In this document: one piece after another, positions 37,801 to 48,005 of the stretch | Layout of the letters: every line of letters starts with the position of its first letter | Position numbering within the stretch: position 1 is the first letter of the stretch | NCBI RefSeq assembly: GCF_009389715.1 | Contig: NC_052397.1 | Span: 18,114,129 to 18,178,128, forward strand | Source: Phoenix dactylifera | Taxonomy: Eukaryota > Streptophyta > Magnoliopsida > Arecales > Arecaceae | DNA: 64,000 nt | Direction of reading: 5' to 3' | Made by a program: the position numbers and the translations under genes | The notes under the pieces: generated by a model | Databases searched by the model: none | Seen by the model: the letters and a program-made list of their open reading frames with translations, nothing else | Told to the model about the DNA's origin: nothing

Positions 37801-40800
37801 TCCCGATTGGCAAACCGCCTCCTAGGCCACAAGGTGAAGACTCCTACCATCCTGCACCTCCTAGATAAAGTTTCTGAACAGTTGATCCACCTTTACCAGC
37901 GGACCCTTCGGTGAAACAATGTGGGACAATAGGTAGACCGGGGCAGAACTAAGGACTGATATCACTAACGTAACACTCCCCACCATAGAAAGAGCTTTTG
38001 CCTACCATCCCTCCAGCTTCCATCTGATATCCTACTCAATCTTGCTGCATTCTGCCATCCACAGCCGCCTCCCTGTGATGGAAACCCCAAGGTACCTCCA
38101 ACCACCAATCTGCTTACCAATCTCCACGTCCATGGTCCTCCACCATTAGCGTTGGTAGAGGAAATCGATAGTCCTCCTTATGTCTGATTCTACCACAGTT
38201 GTAGCAGAAAGACAATACATTCTCGTAGACGAAACACTGCCATTACACCCTAGATTGACCTTAGATCCGAACCCAGGTTTGAGTGGATCTAGGGCATTGA
38301 TTTCCAGCTTCACCCACACATATCCCAGCTTCCGCAGCTCCTCAGTGAAATCGTCAAGAGCTAGAGGCCGGTTGACCGTCGCCATGATCTCCAAGATCGA
38401 CGCCTTTTCCTAATATTCGAGCGGTAGGCACGGAAGCCGGATCCAAACTACAATCGTCTTCACCTTATCCACTTCGGGGATGATGTCTGGAACCCACGGT
38501 TCCATTGCTTACAACTGTCCAGCCACCAACCACAGGCCGCCAATGAGGGCCACGTCCCAATCGGCCTCATTCTTAAAGCGGAAGACGTAGTGGTCCTCTA
38601 CCAGTGGAAAGGATTCTACATCGTAGTTGAGTTTCCCCCGGGTCGAGATCCTAGGCGAACCACTCAGCGAGGCCTCTCCACCCGAAGCTCCGAGACACCA
38701 CTGTTGTCTTTTTCCAAGTCTGCCGGGATGCTTCCACGCACTCCGTCGGCAACTCCAAAACATCGGTGAAGTACTGTTGAAGCTTCTCGATTTCCTTTTC
38801 TAAGATCTGATTAGTTGTCCATCTGGGTTGCCGGGGAAGCCCCCACCCACATCGTGTTGCTCTCCTCCCGCCTCGTCGTCTGCTGATCCTCGCCGCCGGA
38901 GGACCCCTTCATCGGCCTTATCTTGTGTCATCCATGGCTCAGTGCCCACCAATCATTTGACAAAACCCATAGAGCCTGCATGGTAATTAAAACACTTTAC
39001 CACCCAACCGCTCAGAGAGCGCACTCAAACTGAAATGGTTGCTAATTAAATCCATGTGCAACTAACCTTTCTTTATTTCTTATGATATTACTATTTTTAT
39101 CTAGTTTGTTTCTTATGATATTATTGTTTTTTAGAGTAATGAACCTGGTACATCAGTTTGGTTCGATAGGGTTTATAAGTTATGTCTTGGTGGTTAAGTT
39201 CTTTTAGTTGTACTTGTGGCCAGAGGTTCAACCCATTTTAGAACAAATTTGTGTACCCCATATTATTTTTCATCCAAACGATAAGAGGATGAGACAGAAA
39301 GGAGAGAGAGAATCCGATTTATTAAAAATGTGGGGGCCCATACCTTGACGATGGGACACATCGAGTGGTAAATGAGCGGAAAAGAAGAGAATAAGACAAA
39401 GAATGACAGAGATACAATAATTTCGACATTAACCCCCCAATCTACCGCTCTAAATTGATTATTTTATTTAATTAGGATGTGGTCCCCCAAAGAGGGAGGG
39501 ATTTAATTAAATCAAAATTTTAAAGTAATTTTTTAATAATTTTCCAACAAATCAATTAAACATATAGATATTTTAAAAAAATATTTTTAAAATAAATTCT
39601 ACAAAAATAGGAACTAAATACTGGAAAAAAAATTAAAGTTAAATTTTCGAGAATTGGAGCATTCCCATTTTCTTTGGAATGACAGCGAAAATGAGACCGG
39701 TTCCAACCAAATGGTTAGAATAAGAGTTATCCATCCTCGTTACCATTTCAGAATTACTTCTTTTAGACCAACTATGCTCTTAGTTTTGACCACCGGTCTT
39801 CAAGAATACGATTAGATTGTGGTGGCCTGGGTTGAGGGCAACAATCTTCTTCTATAGAGTTTCGAGAAAATTACATATTTTCTGGTATTTTTTTTAGTAC
39901 AATAGCGGGTTATACATAATGAATGTGGATGCGGCCAACAAAGTCACCCCACGGTGTTTTGTGGCCGCTTCTAAACAATAAAAATACACGTACTAGCGTG
40001 ATCCATGTGTGTGCTTGTGTGCGGTCGCGCGCGCGTGCACATGCTAGTGTGCACCCGAGCGTGTGTTTGCGGGGTCCGTGTGGATCGGTTAGTTTGGACT
40101 TAATTAGTCCGATAAAAGACGATTACCCTACGTTGTTGTCTCGGGCTCGGTGAATAGAACTTGAGCCTTATCCTTCCAGGTAGGAGGAAGTTGCCTTTTG
40201 GCCACGGTCACCTTACCCGTGGAAGCCTTATCCACCCGGGACCAATGCCCGTTGCAAGCACCCTAGAGGTATCACAGGTTATTAATTTCGACTCACCGAA
40301 CGTGACACGATCTGCTTGGGCTTGGCAGCTACCCGGTGCCTTGAATCATGAGCTGGAGAGGCCTCGTCCTCGGACGACGAGTCGTGCAGTGCTGAGCCAG
40401 ATGGTCCGCTCCTGGCCGTTCCCAGATAAGACGAGCCATACGGTGGAGTCCCGCTGCTGGCCAAAGACCTCGCCGACCTATACGTATGGATTAAGACATC
40501 ATGTATACGCTTTAACTGTCTAAGAAATACCAAGCAAACAAGCACAACAAACGCATTAGTACATGTTACGTAGCTACGTACCTGTAGTATAGATCGATCC
40601 GAGGCGATGCCCGATCTGAGGCTGTGGTAGGTATTGGCCTGCTCGAATCGTCATCTAGCTTTGGATTCAAAGGCTTCCTCTCTTCCTCGACCTAACAAAT
40701 TAAAGGATGACTCATCTTCAACTCCCATTAGTTCTTCAAAAAGTATAAACGAAGAAGTGCTTCGGAAAAGTAACATTTGGGACCCAGATGGCACAAACCT

Positions 40801-41989
40801 GAGAGGGTAAGTTCCTCTACTTTAACATGCTCTATATATGTCCTTATCATGACCACTATATCTCTATGACATACAATATAAGGTTGTGCAGCAAAGATTC
40901 GAAAAGATGGGTGCTGATATATATAAATTACGGAGGCATTCCTCGTTCTAGAAAAAGATAATTCAAAAGAACGGACATAAAGAGTTGGGATAGGATTTAT
41001 TGTTGGTGATATCGTTTGCTATGGTGACATCAATGGCTACTCGCCACAGATGATTTCCAAGGTCCCCACGCTCGGAAAAGCAAAGGTGACCTACCTCGAC
41101 TATAGACTCGACAACTTTGCTTTTCCACCATCTAAGCCAGTAGTCGTAGTACAACGTCTGCAATAGCAAGACCACCGTAGTGGCAGTGTAGAGCTGCACC
41201 ACGGAATAGACGTTAGCCACTTGCGCATAAATAAGAACACTAGTATGTACTCGCAAAAAAGAAAAAAAGGAAGGTAACACTAGTACAAATAGCAAGATCT
41301 TTGATCATAAAAGCCATCTCCATCTGGGTTAGTCCAATAAATATAACTTATACTTGCAGATATGAGCATATAATCACAAAAGAAGAAGAGGAGAGAGCTG
41401 ACCAGTGCCGTATAAAATTGGGTTGGCAACTGCAACCACCAAACAACACGAACCCTTTCAGTAATCTTAATATTGCTGTATAACATTGTTGCAGTGCATG
41501 CCTAGTCCTGAGTTAGTATTATTAAGATGCTTACCGTTACTGGCTCGAGAAGGCAGCCCGCCAAATTAAAGATGTCACTGTATGCGAAGAAGATAAAATT
41601 AGGAAAAAAGAAAGAAAAACTTCATGTTGCAACAAAATTGGGAAAACATCTTAATGTTGCATCTTATGCGGAAAACATCGAATTTGGCAAGAAATAATTT
41701 AAGAGGGTCGAGTAAAAGAGAGATGGACGAATAGCATGGTAATGGAGACAGACCCGATGACCCAAGTGAGGATGAGTCCAAGGGAGACACCATGGCAGGA
41801 CTTGGTCTGGAAGTTGGTGACGATTTGTGGGATCTCCGCAATCCCCCAGCAGATGAGGCTAATCAGACCGAGGCCGAATGATATCTCGCCGCTAAGACTG
41901 CACACGCAGTCCTTGAAATACTTCTCAATCCAACCTACGCAGGCCTTCTTCTCCTCGGCGCAGGAAGCCCATGCAGGAGACTTGGCCAT
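34447..41989 (-). CDS. PQ-loop (YPQ1/PQLC2-like) vacuolar amino-acid transporter, 12 exons, 390 aa
   Basis: Coding exons: 41989-41754, 41577-41535, 41429-41403, 41193-41095, 40691-40582, 40477-40309, 35734-35630, 35533-35429, 35058-35038, 34938-34880, 34734-34644, 34554-34447; phases close to 1173 nt. Two PQ-loop motifs mark the two three-helix halves: AEIPQIVTNF (P54-Q55) and GGRLPQIYLN (P293-Q294). Conserved GDIFNLAGCLLEP and LPTQFYTAL follow the first. A Ser-rich, polar loop of ~75 residues (exons 5-6) separates the halves. The C-terminus is MIQFTYYKCMHRR and an acidic tail. Family members such as yeast Ypq1 and animal PQLC2 export cationic amino acids from vacuole or lysosome; the plant role is inferred. 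Several donors are weak (GTCTGT, GTCAGC, GTGTCA, GTTCTC, GTATCC). The 4.6 kb intron 6 holds a LINE remnant. Confidence 0.9.
34786..34879. repeat. Compound (GT)n-(G)n-(GA)n microsatellite filling an intron
   Basis: Interrupted GT repeats run into about 17 Gs, then about 16 GA dinucleotides. On the gene strand this is (TC)n-(C)n-(AC)n beginning directly at the 5' splice site of intron 10 (34879-34735, 145 bp) of the PQ-loop gene, so about two thirds of the intron is microsatellite. Confidence 0.95.
36425..38945 (-). mobile_element. Internally deleted LINE (L1-type non-LTR retrotransposon) remnant
   Basis: Read on the minus strand from the right: an ORF1-type DUF4283-like region (38763-38509, ending FKNEADWDVALIGGLWLV, continuing to 38146 with LGYVWVKLEINALDPLKPGF), then directly the C-terminal part of the reverse transcriptase (~38130-37550, including KLEGW and LSMVGSVTLV), the zinc-binding RT tail (37257-37060, HPRVALFLWKVAWGYLPTRE) and an RNase H-like tail (~36900-36440). 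Endonuclease and most of the polymerase are missing between ORF1 and the RT tail. Many stops and frameshifts make it inactive. It lies in intron 6 of the PQ-loop gene, in the same orientation as the gene. Confidence 0.85.
39186..39300 (+). mobile_element. Possible tRNA-derived SINE head
   Basis: An A-box-like cttggtggttaag (39186-39198) is followed by a perfect B-box consensus match ggttcaaccc (39225-39234). No target duplication was found, so the limits are uncertain. Confidence 0.35.
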
Positions 41990-42812
41990 CCTCTCTTCTC
42001 ACTTCCTTCTCTCTCTGCGAGATGGAATTCGGATGGGAGAAAGGTGGCGAAGGGTTTGCTGCTGAGGAAACGGGAGGAAAAGGGCAGGGTGAAGTAGTAC
42101 GATGTGAGAACCGAGAGGTATCCGCTCAGAGTGAGAGGAATATGCTGTGGGCTAGTGCTAATTTAAAAGGAAGAAAATGACCACACCATGGAGAGAGCAA
42201 GCGCATATTCCGGTCCAAGCCCCAGACAAGGTTCTTACGAACGATGAGCTGCTTCTAGGAGTGATGAAATGATAGAATTATTTCACCGAGTATGAGGTTC
42301 TTTTTTCTTCTAATCATTTCTCAATGGAAAGAATGCAATGGACAACCGATGGACCACCTGATTGCAATGTTGCGTAGTTCATTCACTTACATCAGTCCGA
42401 CAAAAGGCTTTATTTATTTATTTATTCTTTTTTTAAGGAATCAGTCCGACGAGTTTTTTTTTTTTTTTTTGGGTACAAGAGATGTTGGTGAGGATAGAAT
42501 GAGCTCATAGTGCGTGCCCGAACAGGGTGTTCGCCCTCGGCACAAGCACACCCAAACAACACCCAATCCCTTGCATCGGCCCCACAAGTCATGTCGGTGA
42601 GAGAACATAACTGTGGGTGAACACGGTAGCAAAGAATACCAGGTCTTTGTTGCCATGACCTGGGGCTAGCTGCTTAATTTGCCCTGCTCCCTTTCCCCTT
42701 TATAACCCTTCTGAAAACCTCCAGAACGCACGGTCTGTTTTATTGACCGCAAATATGAAGTAAATATTTCGGGCCTCAGTAAGCCATCATATTTATCCAT
42801 CATATTTGGCAC
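41990..42812. other. PQ-loop gene promoter side and intergenic DNA
   Basis: Directly above the PQ-loop start codon lies a purine-rich (on the plus strand) leader-like stretch to about 42180. A T run sits at 42454-42470. No gene is seen. Confidence 0.5.
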
Positions 42813-43453
42813 TGTCGGGAGAAATAATAGATATCTGGCCAAATTATCTACTTCTTTTACCTCAAATGCAAGCTGAGAAGAACAACCACGATCCTATCCA
42901 AAAAGCTGGCTAACCGAACTGAGCTATCTTGGCTCTGATCGAGAAGCCGATCAGCCAAATAGCCACCGGCCAAAGAAAATAAGTAGTACGTGTCGATAAG
43001 AACTGACAGCCTTAACAACCCATGATTCTAGCACCCTATAGTCGTAGCGGCGCCATGGCCTGCAGCCCACCAGTGCCGCCCGCCGCCCATGCGGACTGGT
43101 ACCCACGCCTCAACCGTACTACTAGCCATTATCTGACTATTATTGTACGCTGCGTCAGGCCAAGTAACAACAAAATAGGCTTTCCTATATAAAATGGTAG
43201 TCTGGAGAATTTCATATATGTACACAATTTTACTCACAGAGACCACACTTTGCTGAAATTCTCTTTCTTTTATATTGTTGCCTCGTTATTTGACTTTGGT
43301 ATCGTTGGATCTCTGCTGAAAATTCTCCAACAAGCAGACTTTTTGCAGGCTATTTTATGAGGAGATCCATCTTCACATCTCGATCATAGTTTCCGGTCGA
43401 TCTCAGGGTCGTCCGAGCTGCTCTCCAACCTCAGTCCGGATCCGGCGGCAACA
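42813..43453 (+). repeat. 5' LTR of the short non-autonomous element
   Basis: 641 bp, begins TG and ends CA; paired with the copy at 44034. It contains tcctatataaaatgg (near 43185), a plausible TATA region. Confidence 0.7.
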
Positions 43454-44033
43454 AATTGGTGCTAGATGGAGGGCTACCCAGCACCCAGCAATTAATATCG
43501 ACATCTATCAAAGAAAAAGATAGAGAAAATGATGAAAAATGATGAGGAGACGAAAAAGAAGAAGACGACAAAAAAAGGGCCGAGTAGCCAAGGATCGAAG
43601 ACCCATCGGACATTGAGAAGGACGGAGGACACTGGAGTTGGAGAAGGACTTTACTGGAGCACCACCCAAGGGCCTAGACACTCAAGTCCTCAGATGGAGG
43701 AGCAAATGAAGCAAAGAGTAGAGACCAAAGGTTGGGGATGCCCTTATATAGGGGTGTGGACGACCCTAATCGAAGCGTCGTCCGACTACCTGGGCAAATT
43801 GAACCACGTGTCAACACAGGGCATGGCAAGGGGCAATCCGCCGAATCGCTACATTATTAGGGAGTCCTCCACAATGATGGCGTATCGAGATGACCTGGGT
43901 TCGTCGGCGCTTCGGGAAGACAAAACGGCACATTTTTTTTTCAATGGCATGAGTCTCGCCCTCGATCGAAGTAACAACTTGACTTCCATCGCATGAACTG
44001 AGATGCAGCTCTGCCTCGGAAGTGGAGGGCAAG

Positions 44034-44544
44034 TGTTGGGGGAAATAATGGACACCTCAACTTAGGGCCAGACCCACCCCTTTTACCGCAAACATAAGCC
44101 GAGGAGAATAACCTCAACCCCAGTCAAAAAGCTGACCAACCGAAATGAGCTACCTCATCCCTGGCCGAGGAGTTGATTAGCCAAGGAGTCACAAACCGAA
44201 GAGAACAATTAGCACGTATCGACAAGTACTAACAGTTCCAACAACCGACAGCTCTAAAAGCCCATAGGCTTTTTTATATAAAGAGGCAACTTGAGGGACC
44301 TCAGATATGCATGCAATTTTACTCACACAAACCACGCTCTGTTGCAATTTTTGTCTTTTATAGTATTGGCTCGTTATTCCGATTTAGATATTGGAGGGTC
44401 TCGACTGAAAAATCTCCTGCAAGTAGATTTCTTACATGCCATCTCCGAAGGAGATCCCCTCTTCGCATCTCGGCCATTTTATTCAGTTCGTCTTCGGTCA
44501 ATCTCAAGATCGTCCGAGGTGCCCTTCAATCTCGGCAAGAGACA
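44034..44544 (+). repeat. 3' LTR of the short non-autonomous element
   Basis: About 511 bp, begins TGTTGGGGG; a TATA-like tttttatataaag lies near 44271-44282. The homologous end is shorter than in the 5' copy, so the right limit is approximate. Confidence 0.65.
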
Positions 44545-45167
44545 CCAAAGTGAGACTGTATATGGTTGTTGTGGGTAAGCGTAGCCGCCATCTTGGTGCA
44601 TGTAAAAATCCGATAGCGGCATAAAGGTCTGCGCATGATTTGGATGGCATGAGCTTTGACGTCGCCACGCGGCGGTGTCGATGCGCTGCGAACGCACGGA
44701 AAGAGAAAAGAGTGGCCCAGGCCCAGGGTGTATTGAAAACGTGGCACGATCATGGACCGTTAACGTATTCTTCCTTTTTTCTTTTATTTTTTATTTTTGT
44801 CGTCTGGTGTTATGTTCTTTAGCGAGATGGATTTTGGCGCGTAGCGTATCACGAGGATTACTATGAGGCGACAGGTGAGCGCGTCACCGAGAATCGAGAT
44901 CAATCCGCACCGTCTCCGCAACGGGCGGTCGTCTTGGTAGGGATGAACTTGGACTGACAATTGCCACTTGCCAGGCGCTGCTCTCAGTTCGGTCGATATC
45001 GGAGCATGAACTCGGACGGATCGTCGTCCCCTGTGGAAATGTAGTCCGGGTGCAGCGAACCTGGGACTGCCGGCCATCTCTGTAGTGGGGACTGGGAAGC
45101 GCGGAGGAAAACCATTTGCCCGTATATTTGTCCATATTTAAATTATCCTCCATTTTGGAGGCCAAAG
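44545..45167. other. Intergenic, upstream of tRNA-Asp
   Basis: Mixed-composition sequence, GC-rich from ~44880 to 45110, with no recognisable gene. The 50 bp just before the tRNA are AT-rich, as usual for plant tRNA genes. Confidence 0.5.
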
Positions 45168-45239
45168 GTCGTTGTAGTATAGTGGTGAGTATTCCCGCCT
45201 GTCACGCGGGCGACCCGGGTTCGATCCCCGGCAACGGCG
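45168..45239 (+). tRNA. tRNA-Asp (GTC anticodon)
   Basis: A 72-nt cloverleaf. The acceptor stem GTCGTTG pairs with CAACGGC, with one G-U pair, and the discriminator is G. The anticodon stem CCCGC/GCGGG encloses the loop with GTC at 45201-45203, and the T arm is CCGGGTTCGATCCCCGG with B box GGTTCGATCC at 45218-45227. The A box lies in tagtatagtggtg. There is no intron and no encoded CCA. It appears fully functional. Confidence 0.97.
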
Positions 45240-45246
45240 ACTTTCC

Positions 45247-45252
45247 TTTTTT
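45247..45252 (+). terminator. RNA polymerase III terminator of tRNA-Asp
   Basis: A run of six T, 8 bp after the mature tRNA end, on the coding strand. Confidence 0.85.
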
Positions 45253-45729
45253 GGTCATGTCCGCATAGGAAATGAAGAGGGGAATAGGGTAACGTTCTTT
45301 AGCCTCCCTCCGCCTCTTCTTTTAACCATCTCGTCGATGCCTCATAATAAGCTGTCTAATCTCACCGCATTCTTTCTTTTGGATTCTACCTGGGGTTGAA
45401 GAAGGGTCGTCGGACAACCATATCAAAATGATAAAAGTTAAACATAATTAAAGAATATTTAGATGTGAAACAAGAATTTGAGTTTTGATATCATGTTGAC
45501 TAACTAATTGGCCAGGCCACTATCTTTTGTCCGACTTCATTCGAGAAAATGACTGAAAATGAGAAAGGCCAGCTAGACATGAAACGTCCGCATCCATCGT
45601 TGAACCTAACTCGGTTTAAAGTAGTAGGTTCAAAGTATGATACAGAAGGTAGAATCCAACTCTCGACTTTGAAAAGGTAAGCTTCTACCGTTGGATATAG
45701 ACTCGCGTTAGTAAATGAGGTACTTACTC

Positions 45730-46760
45730 CTAAACTGGATTTGATAAACTTATAAGAGCTTTCCTCTGGAAAGATTCAGATTCTGCCTCTGAAATAGCCT
45801 GTAAAGTTAACTGAAAAATAGTTTGTTTGGAAAAAGAAGAGGGAGGTTGGGAACTCAAAAAAGTCCTGGGTTTTTCAATGAAGCCCTTGTGTGACATTGA
45901 GTTGGAGACTCGAGGAAAGTGAAGCTCTTTCAAAGAAGGGCTAGAAGTCCCTCTTTCACTTCTGGAACCGAATTAGATATAAAGTTCGTAACTGTTTTTC
46001 TACATTCTTTTTGGAGGACAACTGGATTTGTGAGGTACCTTTAAAATCTCCTTTCCCCAATCTCCTTCAGGTTTGCCTACTCGACTCCGGATGCATCCCC
46101 GTGTTCTATAGAAATAGAACATGGGCCAGCCCAACGAGGCTGGGCCTCCCAAGATCCCAACAAAAAAATCAAATGTTTTCTTTGTTGTTGTTTGATGAAT
46201 AAAATCAATTCAAGGGACAGTCTCCAAAAGAAACTTGGTAGATACATTGGAGGGGTGTGCTTTTTTTAGGGATTCTACATAATCTATTGACCACATCCTT
46301 CTGAAGTGTTCATCTGCTATGGAAAGCAGGAGGGGAGTATGTCGAAGATTAGACATTGAGCAACTACCCGCTGTGTTCTCCATTTCCTAAAAAGAGGGAT
46401 GGTGCGACAAGTTCCAAAAAAGATGCAATTAGCCTTCCTATCTCTCATTACAACAAGGAGCGAAACTCTAGATTTTTTCTCAACAAATGCTCTTCGACTT
46501 CAATTGGTGTTGCACTAGCTATTAGACTGTTCAATGACTGGTCTGTGCTTTGTAAGAATGGTGATCTTGCAGGTTTCGCTTCTACTTGGGCTAATAAGAT
46601 TAAACACCTCGGCTCATCCCTTCAGAAAATTGATAAGACTCTCCTCAACAGGGAAGTCAGTCAATTCCCCTGTAAGAATTCAGACATTCCAACGAGGAAG
46701 ACAATCAATTTAATCCTAGTTTGTAGTGTGAATTTTGTTTTAGAAGCTTGGGATTAATTG
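45730..46760 (+). pseudogene. Decayed LINE ORF2 3' part
   Basis: Conceptual translation across frames gives FLWKDSDSASEIACKVNW and KEEGGWELKKVLGF, typical of the region after plant LINE polymerase domains. A zinc-binding-like segment STxSIDHILLKCSSAME follows at about 46270-46325, then ERNSRFFLNKCSS near 46460. Multiple stops and frame changes are present. It is on the opposite strand from, and less GC-rich than, the other two LINE copies, so it is probably a different family. Confidence 0.6.
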
Positions 46761-48005
46761 TTCGTTCGGCTACCCATAGAAAAATCCTACTTAATGAATT
46801 CTATGTTATCTGCGGTTCCACTGCTCCTAAACCATCCTCAGAGCTTCACCCTGTTTACTTGCTGATCTGCTGTTCCGGCTGTGCATTTGTTTTGATTATA
46901 TGCTGCTCTAATTTGTCCTGGATGATTTATCTCTGTTGATTATTTGATTTGCCCCTGGACGTGCCGAGTTGTTTTGAAGTCCCAATTAAACCCAGTTTTG
47001 CAACTAAACAAGATCTCTGGACATTCTCTTTTTCCTCCCTGCATTCTGAGATCTTGAGTTTAGGAAAGAGTTAAAAGGAGAATAGGAGAAAAATATAATT
47101 GTAACAGATTTCGAAGCCAGGTCATTAAACGTAAGAATGCGAGGGATCTTTCCTTCGGAATCCAACAGATTCTGCTGTTGGAAAGCAACAGATTCTTTCT
47201 TCCTGCTGCTGTTAAGAAGGAAAAGAAAATTCAACTTATTTTATGTTGCAAGGAATCTGAAAAAAATAAAAATAGATTTTGTGTTTCCATTTTTTTTTGA
47301 AAACGGAAAAGTAAAAACCATAGAAAACTAAGGACATGTCAACTCTATGAACCTCAACAGCTGATCTTCCTTCACAATTTTATAATATTTTATTTTCTAT
47401 AAATATGTCTTTTTTGAGAAAATCTACATCTAAATCTACTTTTTATTTTTTTAAATAAAATGGACGTATGTCTATAATATATATATATATATATATTCAA
47501 CAAAGTTAGAAAATAATATATTATGGAGAGCAACCGGAGCAGCTTACAATCCGGTCCATATCTAAATTTACATGGGCCAGGTTGGTCCTCCTCTCCCCAA
47601 CGTCTGCACAGGGGAGAGGTTCCGAACTAGAAAGCAGATGATGGAGGCGCTTCCACCGCCATTGTAAAAACGAAAAAATTAAAAAAATAACGATGACCTT
47701 GCAGCAAAACAGCTTAGCTATTAGATCCTATCAAACATGATCAAAATATTCCAGATCATCGTATGCAGCGGACATTACTCAGATGAGAAGGTATTGGTGA
47801 AATGTATCTTAACATTTGCTCGGTTACCTTATCCAATTCTGTGAAAGGTCAGTGCAGCTTGTATAAATTGATCGCTGTGAATACCTTGATCTGTACAATA
47901 TAGACCAAATACATATTCAGCAAAAAGTAAAAGACTTGAATGCTAGTCTGGTGCTACCGCGGCATTCCATCTAGGATGTCACACAGGTGCCACCATTTGC
48001 TTCGG
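46761..48005. other. Intergenic, HDR 3' flank
   Basis: AT-rich with a (TA)n run at about 47474-47496. The right part is probably HDR 3' UTR on the minus strand. No gene is seen. Confidence 0.5.

Larger units (their letters stand above)
42813..44544 (+). mobile_element. Short non-autonomous LTR retrotransposon (LTR - 580 bp - LTR)
   Basis: Two diverged direct copies, 42813-43453 (tgtcgggagaaataatag...) and 44034-44544 (tgttgggggaaataatgg...), share ordered blocks through attttactcacac/gag, ttttatat/agt-attg, ctcgttatt and gatcgtccgag. The first copy ends caaca and is followed by aattggtgctaga, a primer-binding-site-like sequence. The second is preceded by the purine-rich ggaagtggagggcaag (polypurine tract). 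The 580-bp interior has no retroviral protein domain. I found no target duplication, and the second LTR appears shortened near its end. Confidence 0.75.
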
